DNA of 64,000 nucleotides from Tritrichomonas musculus (taxonomy: Eukaryota > Parabasalia > Tritrichomonadida > Tritrichomonadidae), in contig JAPFFF010000011.1 in NCBI GenBank assembly GCA_039105265.1, positions 1,550,001 through 1,614,000 on the forward strand, in the 5' to 3' direction. A program made the position numbers and the translations under genes. Below the pieces are notes generated by a model. The model was given only the letters and a program-made list of their open reading frames with translations. It did not search any database and was not told the origin of the DNA. Within the stretch, counting starts at the first letter, position 1, and every line of letters starts with the position of its first letter. Shown in pieces: positions 1 through 8,660 of this stretch.

Positions 1-82
1 TATTATTCAATGAAAATAAAGGTGGGGGAAAAATCCCATCTTCGAAATTATTTTTTTTATTTAATTTTTATTTTTATAATAA

Positions 83-706
83 ATGACTGAACAAATCAAT
101 GTTGAAAATAATGTTGTTGAATTTGTTCCTTTACTTGATTTTGAAAATGATTATGAAATTCTTAATCAATATCCATTTACAATTCGAAGAATTCGTGACC
201 ATTATGTTATTTCTGAATTTATAGATAATGGATATTCTACTGTAACAATTAACAGACAACCATATAAAAATCATTTATTGATTGCAAGACAGTTTATTGA
301 TAATCCTGATAATCTTCCATTTATTGACCATTTGAATCATGACCGTTTAGATTATCATTTATCAAATCTTCGCTGGGTTTCATCATCTCAAAATAATTTT
401 AATAAATCATCCCATCGTGGTGTTCAATATGAATTTATCGACAATTTACCGAAAGATTCAATAAAAGTATTATTTTATGATACCAGAACTGAACACAGAG
501 AATTTGAAGATAAAAAATACTATTATTATCATAATGAAGAAAATGAAGAAGATATATTTTATGGAAGAATTAATGAAACAACATATCGAATACTACATAT
601 AAATATAATACGAAATGGAAGTAGAGCTGTTTCAATGCGTGATATTAATAATAAAAATGTTACTGTTATGATTAACAGATTTAAATATCAACATACAGTT
701 GATTAA
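83..706 (+). CDS. HNH homing-endonuclease-like protein
   Basis: A 207-residue protein. Residues about 14-40 (FVPLLDFENDYEILNQYPF) match the NUMOD4-type DNA-binding motif, and residues about 70-110 (FIDHLNHDRLDYHLSNLRWV followed by SSSQNN) match the HNH_3 nuclease core, with the H..N and NLRW signature. Such proteins make free-standing DNA nicks or breaks in phages and in trichomonad Mavericks. The C-terminal half is unrecognised and rich in Asn, Tyr and Glu. It is the first of three tandem genes on this strand. The start has a short AT leader (TTTATAATAAATG). Family assignment is fairly sure; activity is inference. Confidence 0.75.
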   Translation: MTEQINVENNVVEFVPLLDFENDYEILNQYPFTIRRIRDHYVISEFIDNGYSTVTINRQPYKNHLLIARQFIDNPDNLPFIDHLNHDRLDYHLSNLRWVSSSQNNFNKSSHRGVQYEFIDNLPKDSIKVLFYDTRTEHREFEDKKYYYYHNEENEEDIFYGRINETTYRILHINIIRNGSRAVSMRDINNKNVTVMINRFKYQHTVD

Positions 707-896
707 AATCAATTAATAATTTATTTTTTTGCGTTAGCCGGAATTCCGACCAGCGAATAAACGTTGATAACTAACTATGAAAATCAATGTCAAAACTAAC
801 CGGAAAAAAATCCGTTTAGAAATTATTTTTTTTTGTCAAATTCCAAAATTAATTTTTCAAATTTAAATTTTTTTTAATTTTTTATTTTGTAATCAA

Positions 897-1292
897 ATGA
901 CAACAAATTACATTCATGAATATGCTGACGAAATTAAATTTGATGAATTGATGAAATATATAATTGAATCAAAACCTGATACTACTTATGTTCCATTACT
1001 TAATTTTGAATACAAGTATTCAATTCAAACCGAATTTCCATTTATTATTACACTGGGTTGTGGTGAACGTGTTTTAGAAGAAATCATGAAGAACAATTGT
1101 CCTCAGGTTAAATTGAACGGAAAATTATATTATAAACATGAATTAATCGCTAAACAATTTATTCCAAACCCTAATAATTATAAATTTGTTAAGCATATTA
1201 ATCATAACAAATTTGATTATCATATTGACAATCTTTGTTGGACTGATGATTCTCGATGTGTACGTTATACACAATCTGGTATAATTTATTAA
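897..1292 (+). CDS. Short NUMOD4/HNH-like protein
   Basis: A 131-residue relative of the preceding gene. YVPLLNFEYKYSIQTEFPF (about 30-48) is the NUMOD4-like motif, and FVKHINHNKFDYHIDNLCW (about 98-116) the HNH core with H, N and the NLxW end. The start follows GTAATCAAATG, the same leader as the next gene, which suggests that promoter and N-terminus were duplicated together. It ends soon after the HNH core and lacks the C-terminal extension of the upstream gene. Whether it is active is unknown. Confidence 0.6.
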   Translation: MTTNYIHEYADEIKFDELMKYIIESKPDTTYVPLLNFEYKYSIQTEFPFIITLGCGERVLEEIMKNNCPQVKLNGKLYYKHELIAKQFIPNPNNYKFVKHINHNKFDYHIDNLCWTDDSRCVRYTQSGIIY

Positions 1293-1375
1293 ATCAATTA
1301 ACAATTATTTTTTTGTCATTTCCTCTCAAAACTCAATTTTTAAAATTTATTTTCAATTTTTTATTTTGTAATCAA

Positions 1376-1741
1376 ATGACAACCCCCAACCTTCGAGTAT
1401 ATGAATACATCAATTCATTAATCTCATTACTTCCAAATCCGGATGAATATCAAAAATGTAATTTTACATTACTTTGTGAACGATTTCCAATTAATATCGG
1501 AAAAGGTACTTACCTTGTTCGTGTGTTATACATTTCATTATCCAATTCCGACAAAAAAATCACACGAATTTATCCAAATCAATTGAAAGATATGAATCTT
1601 GAACATGTAATTCTAACATCAAATCTCCGACGAAGGATTAACATAAATTCTTTTGAAACATTTGTTAATGGTAACACAGATGTTCAAACATTTAAAGAAC
1701 ATTCATTTTACAATTATTCAATTGAACGAATTAACAAATAA
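1376..1741 (+). CDS. Third gene of HNH cluster, diverged, function unknown
   Basis: A 121-residue protein starting MTTPNLRVYEYINS. The start at 1376 is chosen because GTAATCAAATGACAAC repeats the leader and first codons of the gene at 897, although the frame is open further upstream. The N-terminus resembles that neighbour (MTTNYIHEYADEI). The middle (YLVRVLYISLS, then HVILTSNLRRR) loosely follows the NUMOD/HNH layout, but I see no clear HNH residues. It may be a decayed or re-purposed member of the cluster. Confidence 0.45.
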   Translation: MTTPNLRVYEYINSLISLLPNPDEYQKCNFTLLCERFPINIGKGTYLVRVLYISLSNSDKKITRIYPNQLKDMNLEHVILTSNLRRRININSFETFVNGNTDVQTFKEHSFYNYSIERINK

Positions 1742-1920
1742 AATCAAGAAATGATTTTGAAACTTCGTGAGAAATATGAAATACCTGAACCACAAATATT
1801 TAAAGGAAACCATCAAGATATTGTTCTTGACTAAATCATCAATTCATTTTTTTTATCTATTTAACAGTGTGCTGTTCAAATGTGAATATCCTAGCGGATT
1901 TAGTGAATATCCTAGCGGAA

Positions 1921-2058
1921 GGCACTGTGTGCCTGACGCATGTAAGTGTGGGTGTGTTGGTCAAGCATATTTAAAAAATATTTTTTTTGTACTTATTTCG
2001 AGCTTCGCTCTGCAACTTCGTTGCCGGACACTTTGTGTTCTCAAGACCTTTGGTCTTT
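1921..2058. repeat. Chain of mini-hairpins with 3-nt loops
   Basis: Five tiny perfect or near-perfect hairpins lie in this stretch: GGCAC-tgt-GTGCC (1921-1933), GAGC-ttc-GCTC (2000-2010), GCAAC-ttc-GTTGC (2012-2024), GACAC-ttt-GTGTT (about 2027-2039, one wobble) and AAGACC-ttt-GGTCTT (2044-2058). The last four follow each other almost without spacers, and the final one lies inside the 3' end of the ATPase gene. The rest of 1742-2040 has no convincing gene. Function unknown; they could act in transcript 3' ends or be mobile micro-repeats. Confidence 0.6.
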
Positions 2059-2994
2059 CCCGAACTTGATAAACTCAATACTTCCAACACGAGTATTCAC
2101 CAAAACAAAATCATGATTCTTCATTCGATTATATTGTCTCCACAAATCTTCAAATTCAACTTGTTGATATATGTAATTCAATTTTTGTCTTGAGAATCCA
2201 TTGAAAATAAAGAATGAAGTACAATTATTCTTATAATCTGTTGGAATTGCTTTGAAGAATTGAACGTTAACATAAACGATTGAATGTTTGTGTCTCAATT
2301 GAGTTATGTAATTTGTGAAGTAAGCAGATTTTAACAATTTCGATTTAATGAAGTCTTCACACAGAATTATTGTATTTAATGGCACGTTTGGTTTACCAAG
2401 TTTGTCAATTGAAAGGAATTTGAACATTTTTTCAAGTTTATCTTCGTTAATCGTAATCCTACTTGTGCTGGAATAACGAACGTACAATTCTTTCCATAAA
2501 TCCAATTCTTTCAAATAATTTTCAGCATTTGTGTCGGAAACTACTTTCACAGGTAAATTTATCAATTCGCGTTGAGCTTCAAATGTAGAATCATTTATAA
2601 CACCATTTTTGCTAATATATACAATTTGATGAAAATTCGACTCACTTTGACGAGATATTTGAATTATATCTCTTAATACAATGTGCGATTTACCTTTACC
2701 CTGTGCTCCAACAATAATGTTTAGAGAATTATAATTAGCATAGATTCCAGGACCAATTGGACGAATAGATTCTGACATTATTTTAGATTCATTTTTTTTA
2801 TACGCTCGATTCATCTCAAAATCAACATCAAACGCTTTATTGTTGATAATAGGTTTTATCATTTGATGTTCTTCGTAATGTTCAAAATCTATGTCATCAT
2901 CATAGTCAGAAGTATCTGAAAAAAATATTGTTTTGTAATCAAATTTGCTAGGCCAAAGCTTTGCTTTGGACTCAAGCTTTGCTTGCGATTTCAT
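2041..2994 (-). CDS. A32-like genome-packaging ATPase (type A)
   Basis: A 317-residue P-loop ATPase. The Walker A GAQGKGKS is at residues 96-103 and Walker B TIILCED at about 208-214, followed by a LRHKHS..VYVNVQ segment as in FtsK/HerA-type viral packaging ATPases. In Polintons this enzyme is thought to pump DNA into capsids. It heads a minus-strand group with three small genes, divergent from the capsid gene. The N-terminal 15 residues (KSQAKLESKAKLW) are encoded by a pair of mini-hairpins at 2953-2985, an odd origin for a protein N-terminus. Its ATG lies 3 bp after the stop of the upstream 43-residue gene. Confidence 0.8.
   Translation of the reverse strand: MKSQAKLESKAKLWPSKFDYKTIFFSDTSDYDDDIDFEHYEEHQMIKPIINNKAFDVDFEMNRAYKKNESKIMSESIRPIGPGIYANYNSLNIIVGAQGKGKSHIVLRDIIQISRQSESNFHQIVYISKNGVINDSTFEAQRELINLPVKVVSDTNAENYLKELDLWKELYVRYSSTSRITINEDKLEKMFKFLSIDKLGKPNVPLNTIILCEDFIKSKLLKSAYFTNYITQLRHKHSIVYVNVQFFKAIPTDYKNNCTSFFIFNGFSRQKLNYIYQQVEFEDLWRQYNRMKNHDFVLVNTRVGSIEFIKFGKDQRS
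2953..2985. repeat. Two adjacent mini-hairpins inside the ATPase 5' end
   Basis: CCAAAGC-ttt-GCTTTGG (2953-2969) and CAAGC-ttt-GCTTG (2973-2985) lie back to back. Both have trinucleotide loops like those at 1921-2058, and both are translated as the ATPase N-terminus. Confidence 0.55.
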
Positions 2995-2997
2995 TTA

Positions 2998-3129
2998 TTA
3001 TGAGTAAAGCTTCGAGCGCAACTCCTCTGTGAGTTCAGGGGGTTCATCTTCTTTGAAAATTGATATCAAAACACATAATTCAATAACATGAACTACCAAA
3101 ATAGTACCCAAAAGAATTTCAGAAATCAT
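2998..3129 (-). CDS. Small single-span membrane protein
   Basis: A 43-residue frame. The start at 3129 is preferred over upstream ATGs because it sits in ATTATTCAAATG, the start context seen throughout the window. Residues about 5-24 (ILLGTILVVHVIELCVLISI) form one hydrophobic span, followed by an acidic tail (KEDEPPELTEELRSK). It lies between the ATPase gene and the GC..C family gene, in the same direction and with almost no spacing. Small membrane proteins are common in viruses with internal membranes; that role is only a guess. Confidence 0.4.
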   Translation of the reverse strand: MISEILLGTILVVHVIELCVLISIFKEDEPPELTEELRSKLYS

Positions 3130-3139
3130 TTGAATAATT

Positions 3140-3766
3140 TTAAACACATAATTTAAGTGAAATACCATATCGAACAAGTTGTGCATAAACATCATTGTAA
3201 CCATATTTCAAATCATTTGATTTACCACCTTTTGTAACAAGAATTCGTTGGATTTCTAAATATTTATTCTTCGATACACATCCATTACAACCAGAATCTT
3301 CATCAATAATAAGTTCAACTTTATCAGCATGTGTTAGTATTTTAATTAATTCCATCAATGAATTTGAGTGACAAACTAAGTAATTATTTACACGAAGTGG
3401 ATTTAATTCATAAATTGAAAGAAGTGTTTCTAAAAATTTATTCTTGATAGTTAAGTCTTCAATCTCATTTCCCAAATCTGCAATTCCACGGTCTTGGGAA
3501 AGATTGTTTGTTGGAGGTTGAAATTGATATTGAGAATTCTCCTCCGGTATAGTAAAATTTACATCCCTAGATTGTGGATTCATTCCTACGCTTGTCGGAG
3601 GCTGCGAGAGCACGCAGCTTTGAGGAATGTTTGGATAATAAACTGGATGTGCTTGTTGAGGAACCGTATGCTGAGGTTTGATTTTGATTTCAACATTTGT
3701 ATTCTGTTCCTGTTTTACAGAAGCATCATTTTCAGAACTTAATATTCTTGCTTTGTTAAGCGACAT
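3140..3766 (-). CDS. Conserved GC..C family protein, type A copy
   Basis: A 208-residue protein starting MSLNKARILSSE; the start is at 3766 behind TTGATTGAAAATG. The N-terminus has SVKQEQNTNVEIKIKP, then a Pro/Gln-rich stretch, and a folded C-terminal half ending YGISLKLCV. Clear relatives are at 56590-57231 (same ARILSSE and KQEQNTNV blocks) and, by the C-terminal half only, at 37694-38272. All three share an acidic-GC..C pocket (here DSGCNGCVS) near the end. So each full or partial element carries one copy. I do not recognise a known family; a structural or DNA-binding virion protein is possible. Confidence 0.65.
   Translation of the reverse strand: MSLNKARILSSENDASVKQEQNTNVEIKIKPQHTVPQQAHPVYYPNIPQSCVLSQPPTSVGMNPQSRDVNFTIPEENSQYQFQPPTNNLSQDRGIADLGNEIEDLTIKNKFLETLLSIYELNPLRVNNYLVCHSNSLMELIKILTHADKVELIIDEDSGCNGCVSKNKYLEIQRILVTKGGKSNDLKYGYNDVYAQLVRYGISLKLCV
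3601..3618. repeat. Mini-hairpin inside GC..C family gene
   Basis: GCTGC...GCAGC, stem 5, with an 8-nt loop, in the Pro/Gln-rich part of the gene. It belongs to the same scattered class as the chains at 1921-2058 but has a longer loop. Confidence 0.35.
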
Positions 3767-3799
3767 TTTCAATCAAAAAAACCTTTATTCGTAGATTAC

Positions 3800-4426
3800 T
3801 CAATCCTTGTTAGCTAATTCATTCAATTCGTTTTCCAATTTTTTTACTTTTTCCTTTAATGAATTAATATCTTCAATTAATGATTCACGAACAGCAAGCC
3901 CACTGGAACCAAGCATTCCAGATTTGACATTATTTAGATGTTGCTTGTAATCATAACATTTTTCTTTGAGGGTTCGTTTGATACGTTTAAGTTCAGGAAT
4001 CTCCTTCTTATATTCGTTTAATTCAGCAATTTTTTTATCTAATGTTGTGAATTTGAGTTCATAGCTTTGTTTCAAATCTTTAATCTCGTTATCAAAAGTT
4101 GACAAATTTTGTGAGAACATACTTTTGAGATTCTCAATATCTGCTTTAATAACATCTTGTTCAAGTTCTTTCAATTCATTAGTTTTGACAACTTTCTTTA
4201 AAAATATATCTCCCCCAACTCGTTTTGTACCTTCTTTTTGACAATTCTTTTTTGTGATTCTGTATTCAACACCATCTGGTGTAACAATTTTGTAAACCCG
4301 ATTTAGATATTGAGTCGTCTGGTTGTTCATGTCATCTTTGTGTTTCTGATAGTACAGATTGAACTCCTCAATTGATTTAAAATTCTTTATTTCAGTAGTT
4401 ATTTCATTAATTACTTTCAAATCCAT
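3800..4426 (-). CDS. Coiled-coil protein, unknown function
   Basis: A 208-residue protein. The first 90 residues look globular (YLNRVYKIVTPDGVEYRITK). From about 90 on it is a long Lys/Glu-rich coiled coil (LKELEQDVIKADIENLKSM onward) broken once by a Gly/Ser turn (KSGMLGSSGLAV), then a second short coil (LKEKVKKLENELNEL). It lies in the minus-strand structural cluster between the GC..C family gene and the small hydrophobic gene. I do not recognise a family; a minor virion or scaffold role would fit the context. Confidence 0.6.
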   Translation of the reverse strand: MDLKVINEITTEIKNFKSIEEFNLYYQKHKDDMNNQTTQYLNRVYKIVTPDGVEYRITKKNCQKEGTKRVGGDIFLKKVVKTNELKELEQDVIKADIENLKSMFSQNLSTFDNEIKDLKQSYELKFTTLDKKIAELNEYKKEIPELKRIKRTLKEKCYDYKQHLNNVKSGMLGSSGLAVRESLIEDINSLKEKVKKLENELNELANKD

Positions 4427-4456
4427 TTAAAATAAAAAAATACAATTTAATCATTT

Positions 4457-4720
4457 TCATGCTACTTCATCAATTAAACTTTTACCAATTTTAAGACCTT
4501 TGTCAGCAAAATTTAATCCTGTATCAATTGCTCTAACAGCATCACCAATAAGAGGTATTTCACCCAAAACAGGTTTTACAGCATTAGTTACTCTTTTACC
4601 AACTTCAACAACTTTGGGAAGTGCTTTACCAACCTTAGTTGCAACATTCTTAATTGTATTACCTACAGATTTAAAAGCGTTTTTCATTTTTTTGAAGATT
4701 CCGATACCCATTGTTTTCAT
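4457..4720 (-). CDS. Small amphipathic virion-like protein
   Basis: An 87-residue basic protein made of repeated amphipathic helices (GIFKKMKNAFKSVGNTIKNV then ATKVGKALPKVVEVGKRV) with Gly/Pro breaks (VLGEIPLIGDAVRAIDTG). The composition recalls membrane-active or core proteins of adenovirus-like particles, such as pVI or pX, but this is by analogy only. It diverges from the capsid gene across 42 bp. The start at 4720 follows TTTTCATAATG. The counterpart in element IV is probably 34116-34514. Confidence 0.55.
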   Translation of the reverse strand: MKTMGIGIFKKMKNAFKSVGNTIKNVATKVGKALPKVVEVGKRVTNAVKPVLGEIPLIGDAVRAIDTGLNFADKGLKIGKSLIDEVA

Positions 4721-4762
4721 TATGAAAAAAGACCCATAATAGTACTTTTTTTGTTATTCAAA

Positions 4763-6784
4763 ATGTTGTATCGCAACGAAAGAGCACATAATTACAAAAT
4801 TGAAGCAGGAAACGTTCTTGATACATTTAATAAGATGCGTGAAATGATTAATACTAATGATGGTACACGCTCATTTTCATTCAGAACTGTTGATTGTCAT
4901 GACCAACCTGCACCATTTCATCAAGGACAATATTCTCAAATCAGTTTAACGCATCCAGACCATTTCATTTCTGATGTTGATAAAGGATTCTTAACATTTC
5001 ATGTCAAATTGGATTTACAATTGAATACTGATTTAGCTAAATTACAACAAATTGATGACCCAAATAACTTCTACAAATTATTCGTCGGACTTAAATCTTC
5101 AAATCAGTTATTTGACAGATTGGAAATTCTTCATAATAATGTAAATGTTGGATATCAGCAAAACGAATGTGTTCGCGAAGGATTTTTATACTCTGCTGTG
5201 AAACCAGAAACTGAAAAAAAGCGAAGACGATTTGTTCATTCACTTTGGGAAAACGTTTCAAATTATTCACAAACTGTTGCAGGTATTTATGTTAACCTAA
5301 ATTCATTCAAATCTAATCGTAAATCACAAGTTGAATTTGATTTGAACGTTCCATTTGATGATTTACTTGCCCTTCAAGCTTTCGATTTATTCCCAAATGG
5401 AATCATAGGTGATTTATCAATTCGTTTCCAAGTAACTCCTGCAGGATTAGTTTGGGCAGCAATTGACCCTTATACTGTTGCTGAAACAAAGGCTTATCTT
5501 GAAGATAATGATTCTGTTACATCTGCTGAATTAGAACGATTGAAAGAAATTAAAGCTCGCGGTCATTTGAAACATCAATTTACACAAATTGGTAATGAAG
5601 CTATTATACCAGGACCTGGAACTCCATCTCCAGACCCATCTCCTGAACCATCTCCTGAACCAACTCCAGACCCATCTCCCGAACCAACTCCAACACCTGT
5701 TAAATACAAGATTCAATATCGAATTGGTGAACAATGGGATGAAGATGATGGAACAGGTTATTCTGATATTCTTACTGATTTGGAATTCAATTTCAGTTAC
5801 ACAAAGGAAGAATTTGAAGAATTTGGACTCCAACCAGGTGCAACTGATGAAGAAATTTGTGTTCATAATCCTGCTGTAACATTACCTCCATTAAATCATT
5901 CTGACAAGAATGGAAGATATTATGCTTGGCAAATTGTTAAAACCCCAGTTGTTTCTGCTAAACAAACTCTTCAATCAATTCATGATGCTAAATCACAACT
6001 TCACAACGAAACATATTCATCACAGAAAGCCACATTAACTGTAAACAGAATGACAATCACATTATGTAAATCAAATATGCAAGGTTATGGTGTATGTGAA
6101 TCTACTCGCAGAGGTATTGAAAATATTCTCCGTGAAGGAATTTTAATATCATCCCAGAAAGTTGATTACCATTCATTCCCAATTGCTCCTGCCGCAAATG
6201 GAATTAAGTCAACATTGAATATTCCATTAATTAATGTTACAACAATGTCAATTATGTTTCCAAAGCATCATAATGACCTCACTGTTTTCGAAAATCCAGT
6301 ATATCAAAATTGTTATCTCAATATTGGCGGAAAGAACTTCCCAGATGAAAATGTTTCAACAATTGGTGCAAGATTCTTTGAGAATCAATTAACCGCTGGA
6401 GACCTTGATGCAATCGCATTACAATGCACTAAAGAATTTGAGGACTCAATGACTATGCCAAAGAATGATGCAAACGGAGTTCGCTACAAGAATACTTTAA
6501 GTGATGCTTCTAGCTTTGTTTTCAATATTCAAACTGAACGTTCATCTGCTTGTTATTGTTATGATGGATTGGATGGTGGATTTGGAAATATTCAAGTTCA
6601 GGTTAATGGTCAACCCATATATACAGGTCCAAATGATACTTACTATAATGTTAATGAAGAAGGTACAGTACATCCACCCCCAACACAATTATGGCTCACA
6701 AGAGATACCTATTTCAAATTAAGTTTGAATGGTTTAGAATATATTGATGATGAATCCCCAGCTGGTTCTCAAATAAATGCATAA
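4763..6784 (+). CDS. Major capsid protein, double jelly-roll (type A)
   Basis: A 673-residue protein. The start at 4763 is chosen because TTATTCAAAATG is the window's usual start context. Position between the ATPase cluster and the integrase, length, and strand-rich blocks such as VEFDLNVPFDDLLALQAFDL (about 190) and IGDLSIRFQVTPAG (about 215) fit the Polinton double jelly-roll major capsid protein. Residues about 284-312 are a Pro/Glu/Asp repeat (PSPDPSPEPSPEP), followed by an inserted module, KYKIQYRIGEQW (about 315-326), which resembles a segment of the PolB of element II. The C-terminus (RDTYFKLSLNGLEY) is matched by the remnant at 16054-16166. Confidence 0.75.
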   Translation: MLYRNERAHNYKIEAGNVLDTFNKMREMINTNDGTRSFSFRTVDCHDQPAPFHQGQYSQISLTHPDHFISDVDKGFLTFHVKLDLQLNTDLAKLQQIDDPNNFYKLFVGLKSSNQLFDRLEILHNNVNVGYQQNECVREGFLYSAVKPETEKKRRRFVHSLWENVSNYSQTVAGIYVNLNSFKSNRKSQVEFDLNVPFDDLLALQAFDLFPNGIIGDLSIRFQVTPAGLVWAAIDPYTVAETKAYLEDNDSVTSAELERLKEIKARGHLKHQFTQIGNEAIIPGPGTPSPDPSPEPSPEPTPDPSPEPTPTPVKYKIQYRIGEQWDEDDGTGYSDILTDLEFNFSYTKEEFEEFGLQPGATDEEICVHNPAVTLPPLNHSDKNGRYYAWQIVKTPVVSAKQTLQSIHDAKSQLHNETYSSQKATLTVNRMTITLCKSNMQGYGVCESTRRGIENILREGILISSQKVDYHSFPIAPAANGIKSTLNIPLINVTTMSIMFPKHHNDLTVFENPVYQNCYLNIGGKNFPDENVSTIGARFFENQLTAGDLDAIALQCTKEFEDSMTMPKNDANGVRYKNTLSDASSFVFNIQTERSSACYCYDGLDGGFGNIQVQVNGQPIYTGPNDTYYNVNEEGTVHPPPTQLWLTRDTYFKLSLNGLEYIDDESPAGSQINA

Positions 6785-6842
6785 AATTGAGATTTGATTT
6801 GAGATATTTTTTTTGCTTCTGAATTACCTTATTGTATTCGAA

Positions 6843-8225
6843 ATGTCGAAAACTAAATCTCTCAGAATTTATGATAAAGAATATCCTTCATTATTGAAAT
6901 ACCCATTCAAATCGAAATACAAATACGTTGAAACTGATTTACAACCTGTTTTCAACACAAACATTAAAACAGAACCATTCATACCTGATTTCAAACTCAA
7001 AGCATGCAAAAAAATGTCAAAACCAAATTTCTCAAATGAACCTGGAACTTGGGAAGCTGATTTGATGTTTGTGAATTATTATGAAGATGTTGAACATCCA
7101 ATTAAACAAGAACAAATATATCTTGTTTTGATAAATGTGAATACTAGATATCTAATTGTTGAACCAATGTCATACAAAAGTGAAATAACTCAAACTTTAA
7201 AACGAATTGTTGAAAAGAATCCTAAGTTTGAATTCAAAACAATTAAATGTGATGGTGAATCTGGATTTGTTAGCTTAAAAGATGAATGTATTGTATTGAA
7301 AGATAATACAAAAGTAATTCTCAAAACAGATATCTCAAATGATTTACAAGTAGCATACAATTATAAACCTGAGTTAAGAAATCAAGTTAGAAATGAAATT
7401 CTTTTAAAAACTAATTTGAAAACGTTAATAGCATTTTTGAAAAAAAGTGGATATAAAAAAGTTATCAAGTCACCAATCTCAAAAATTGAGTTGAAAATTG
7501 ACGATATCAATGATTATTATCCAGTCAAATTTGAAATTCAATCTTCCCCTTACGCTCTCGCTCATAAAAATGTTGATGCTGTAATTAGAACTATCAGAAA
7601 TGCTTTTGGAATGGATAATCGAAGAATTGCTGATTATAATCTCATGAGACAAATGGTGAACTTCTATAATAACACTCCTCACAATTCATTGAGATTTCGG
7701 AATTATGATTATAATGAAGATGAATTATCTGAATATCAAGGTTCTGGATTGGTTCCTCCAACTAAATGGATTTATTATTCTCCAGTTCAAGTTCAAAACA
7801 ATGTTGATTTGGAATGGAGGTATATTCGAATGATGAAAATGAAATTAAGAAAGATAAATGAAAAACAGAAGTTGAAAGGCTTGCTTAATTACAAACGTGG
7901 TAACATAATTTTGATACATCTTGACAGAGGTAAGATCCAAAAAAAGCATGAAAAACGAAGACGTGTATTTAATGAAATAGCTGAGTTCATATGTTATCAA
8001 AACGGTAATGTTAAATGTAGATTGTTAAATCCATATCTCACATTTGATAAGACAAAGGATGGTCTAGTTCCATACGAACAACCTGAACGAGGGCGTAAAG
8101 CTCAAACTGATGTTGAAAAAAATGAAATTGAAGTACCAATTATTTATACGAAATATGTTTGTGATTCTATCGAAGACCTCAATGAAGATTATAAAGAGTA
8201 TTTCATACTAAATGTTAACAAATAA
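6843..8225 (+). CDS. Retroviral-type (DDE) integrase, type A copy Ia
   Basis: A 460-residue protein. The start at 6843 (ATTCGAAATG) also begins the copy at 16244. The rve core begins at about residue 70 (WEADLMFVNYY, first Asp 73), with VLINVNTRYLIVEP and the second Asp in IKCDGESGF (about 137). The third block is around SPYALAHKNVD...RTIRNAFG, followed by MVNFYNNTPHNSLRF, typical of c-integrases of Polintons. The C-terminal part (YKRGNIILIHLDRG onward) looks like a small beta-barrel or chromo-type tail. It would process and join the AGTAG-type ends. It lies 58 bp after the capsid gene and overlaps the next gene by 14 bp. Confidence 0.85.
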   Translation: MSKTKSLRIYDKEYPSLLKYPFKSKYKYVETDLQPVFNTNIKTEPFIPDFKLKACKKMSKPNFSNEPGTWEADLMFVNYYEDVEHPIKQEQIYLVLINVNTRYLIVEPMSYKSEITQTLKRIVEKNPKFEFKTIKCDGESGFVSLKDECIVLKDNTKVILKTDISNDLQVAYNYKPELRNQVRNEILLKTNLKTLIAFLKKSGYKKVIKSPISKIELKIDDINDYYPVKFEIQSSPYALAHKNVDAVIRTIRNAFGMDNRRIADYNLMRQMVNFYNNTPHNSLRFRNYDYNEDELSEYQGSGLVPPTKWIYYSPVQVQNNVDLEWRYIRMMKMKLRKINEKQKLKGLLNYKRGNIILIHLDRGKIQKKHEKRRRVFNEIAEFICYQNGNVKCRLLNPYLTFDKTKDGLVPYEQPERGRKAQTDVEKNEIEVPIIYTKYVCDSIEDLNEDYKEYFILNVNK

Positions 8226-8592
8226 TATCAAAAATGTATCAACGATAAATTTTAAACAACCAATTACAAAACGCTATTTCCATACACAAGATAAAGAATT
8301 TGTTCTTCCAAGTGAATTCGTTTCAAGTAAGAATAAGAAATTTATTGTTGTACAGTATGTTGGAGCAATTGTTAAGGATACTCTTGTTGGAGATTTGATG
8401 GTACACTCAAATATTGTACAACAGGATGGTTATTGTGATTGTTTCATTATGTTGGCAAACAGACGTCAAACTAAATATCGAAAATATGAATTCCTTGGTC
8501 ATGAACGTAATTTTAAAATAAGGTTCACAGATTTATATGGGAACTCAATTGAACCATCTGCTTTTGTAATGAGTTGCCTATTAATCTTTTAA
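8212..8592 (+). CDS. Small conserved virion-like protein (126 aa)
   Basis: Begins inside the integrase 3' end and is amino-acid identical to the copy at 17657-18037. It is related to the 119-residue gene at 24882-25241: both have F....F.SS.N.KFI.V, VGD.M.H, TKYKKYE and a final FTDL.GN.I block. Such a strand-rich end (KIRFTDLYGNSIEPSAF) recalls small jelly-roll or minor capsid proteins. A similar ending occurs in larger genes of element IV (31099 and 46927). A minor structural role is inference. Confidence 0.55.
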   Translation: MLTNNIKNVSTINFKQPITKRYFHTQDKEFVLPSEFVSSKNKKFIVVQYVGAIVKDTLVGDLMVHSNIVQQDGYCDCFIMLANRRQTKYRKYEFLGHERNFKIRFTDLYGNSIEPSAFVMSCLLIF

Positions 8593-8660
8593 ATAGGTTT
8601 TTTTGTTTTCCAGGCACCAGATAGCCATTTAGGCCTTATTATTTTTGTTCCAAATGAAAA

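Noticed and set aside
1767-2193. Short plus-strand frames between the HNH cluster and the ATPase gene
   Set aside because: They read through mini-hairpins and into the antisense of the ATPase, with no leader motif and no family resemblance.
3130-3204. Longer N-terminus for the small membrane protein (start at 3204)
   Set aside because: It would overlap the GC..C family gene deeply; the ATG at 3129 has the usual TTATTCAAATG context.
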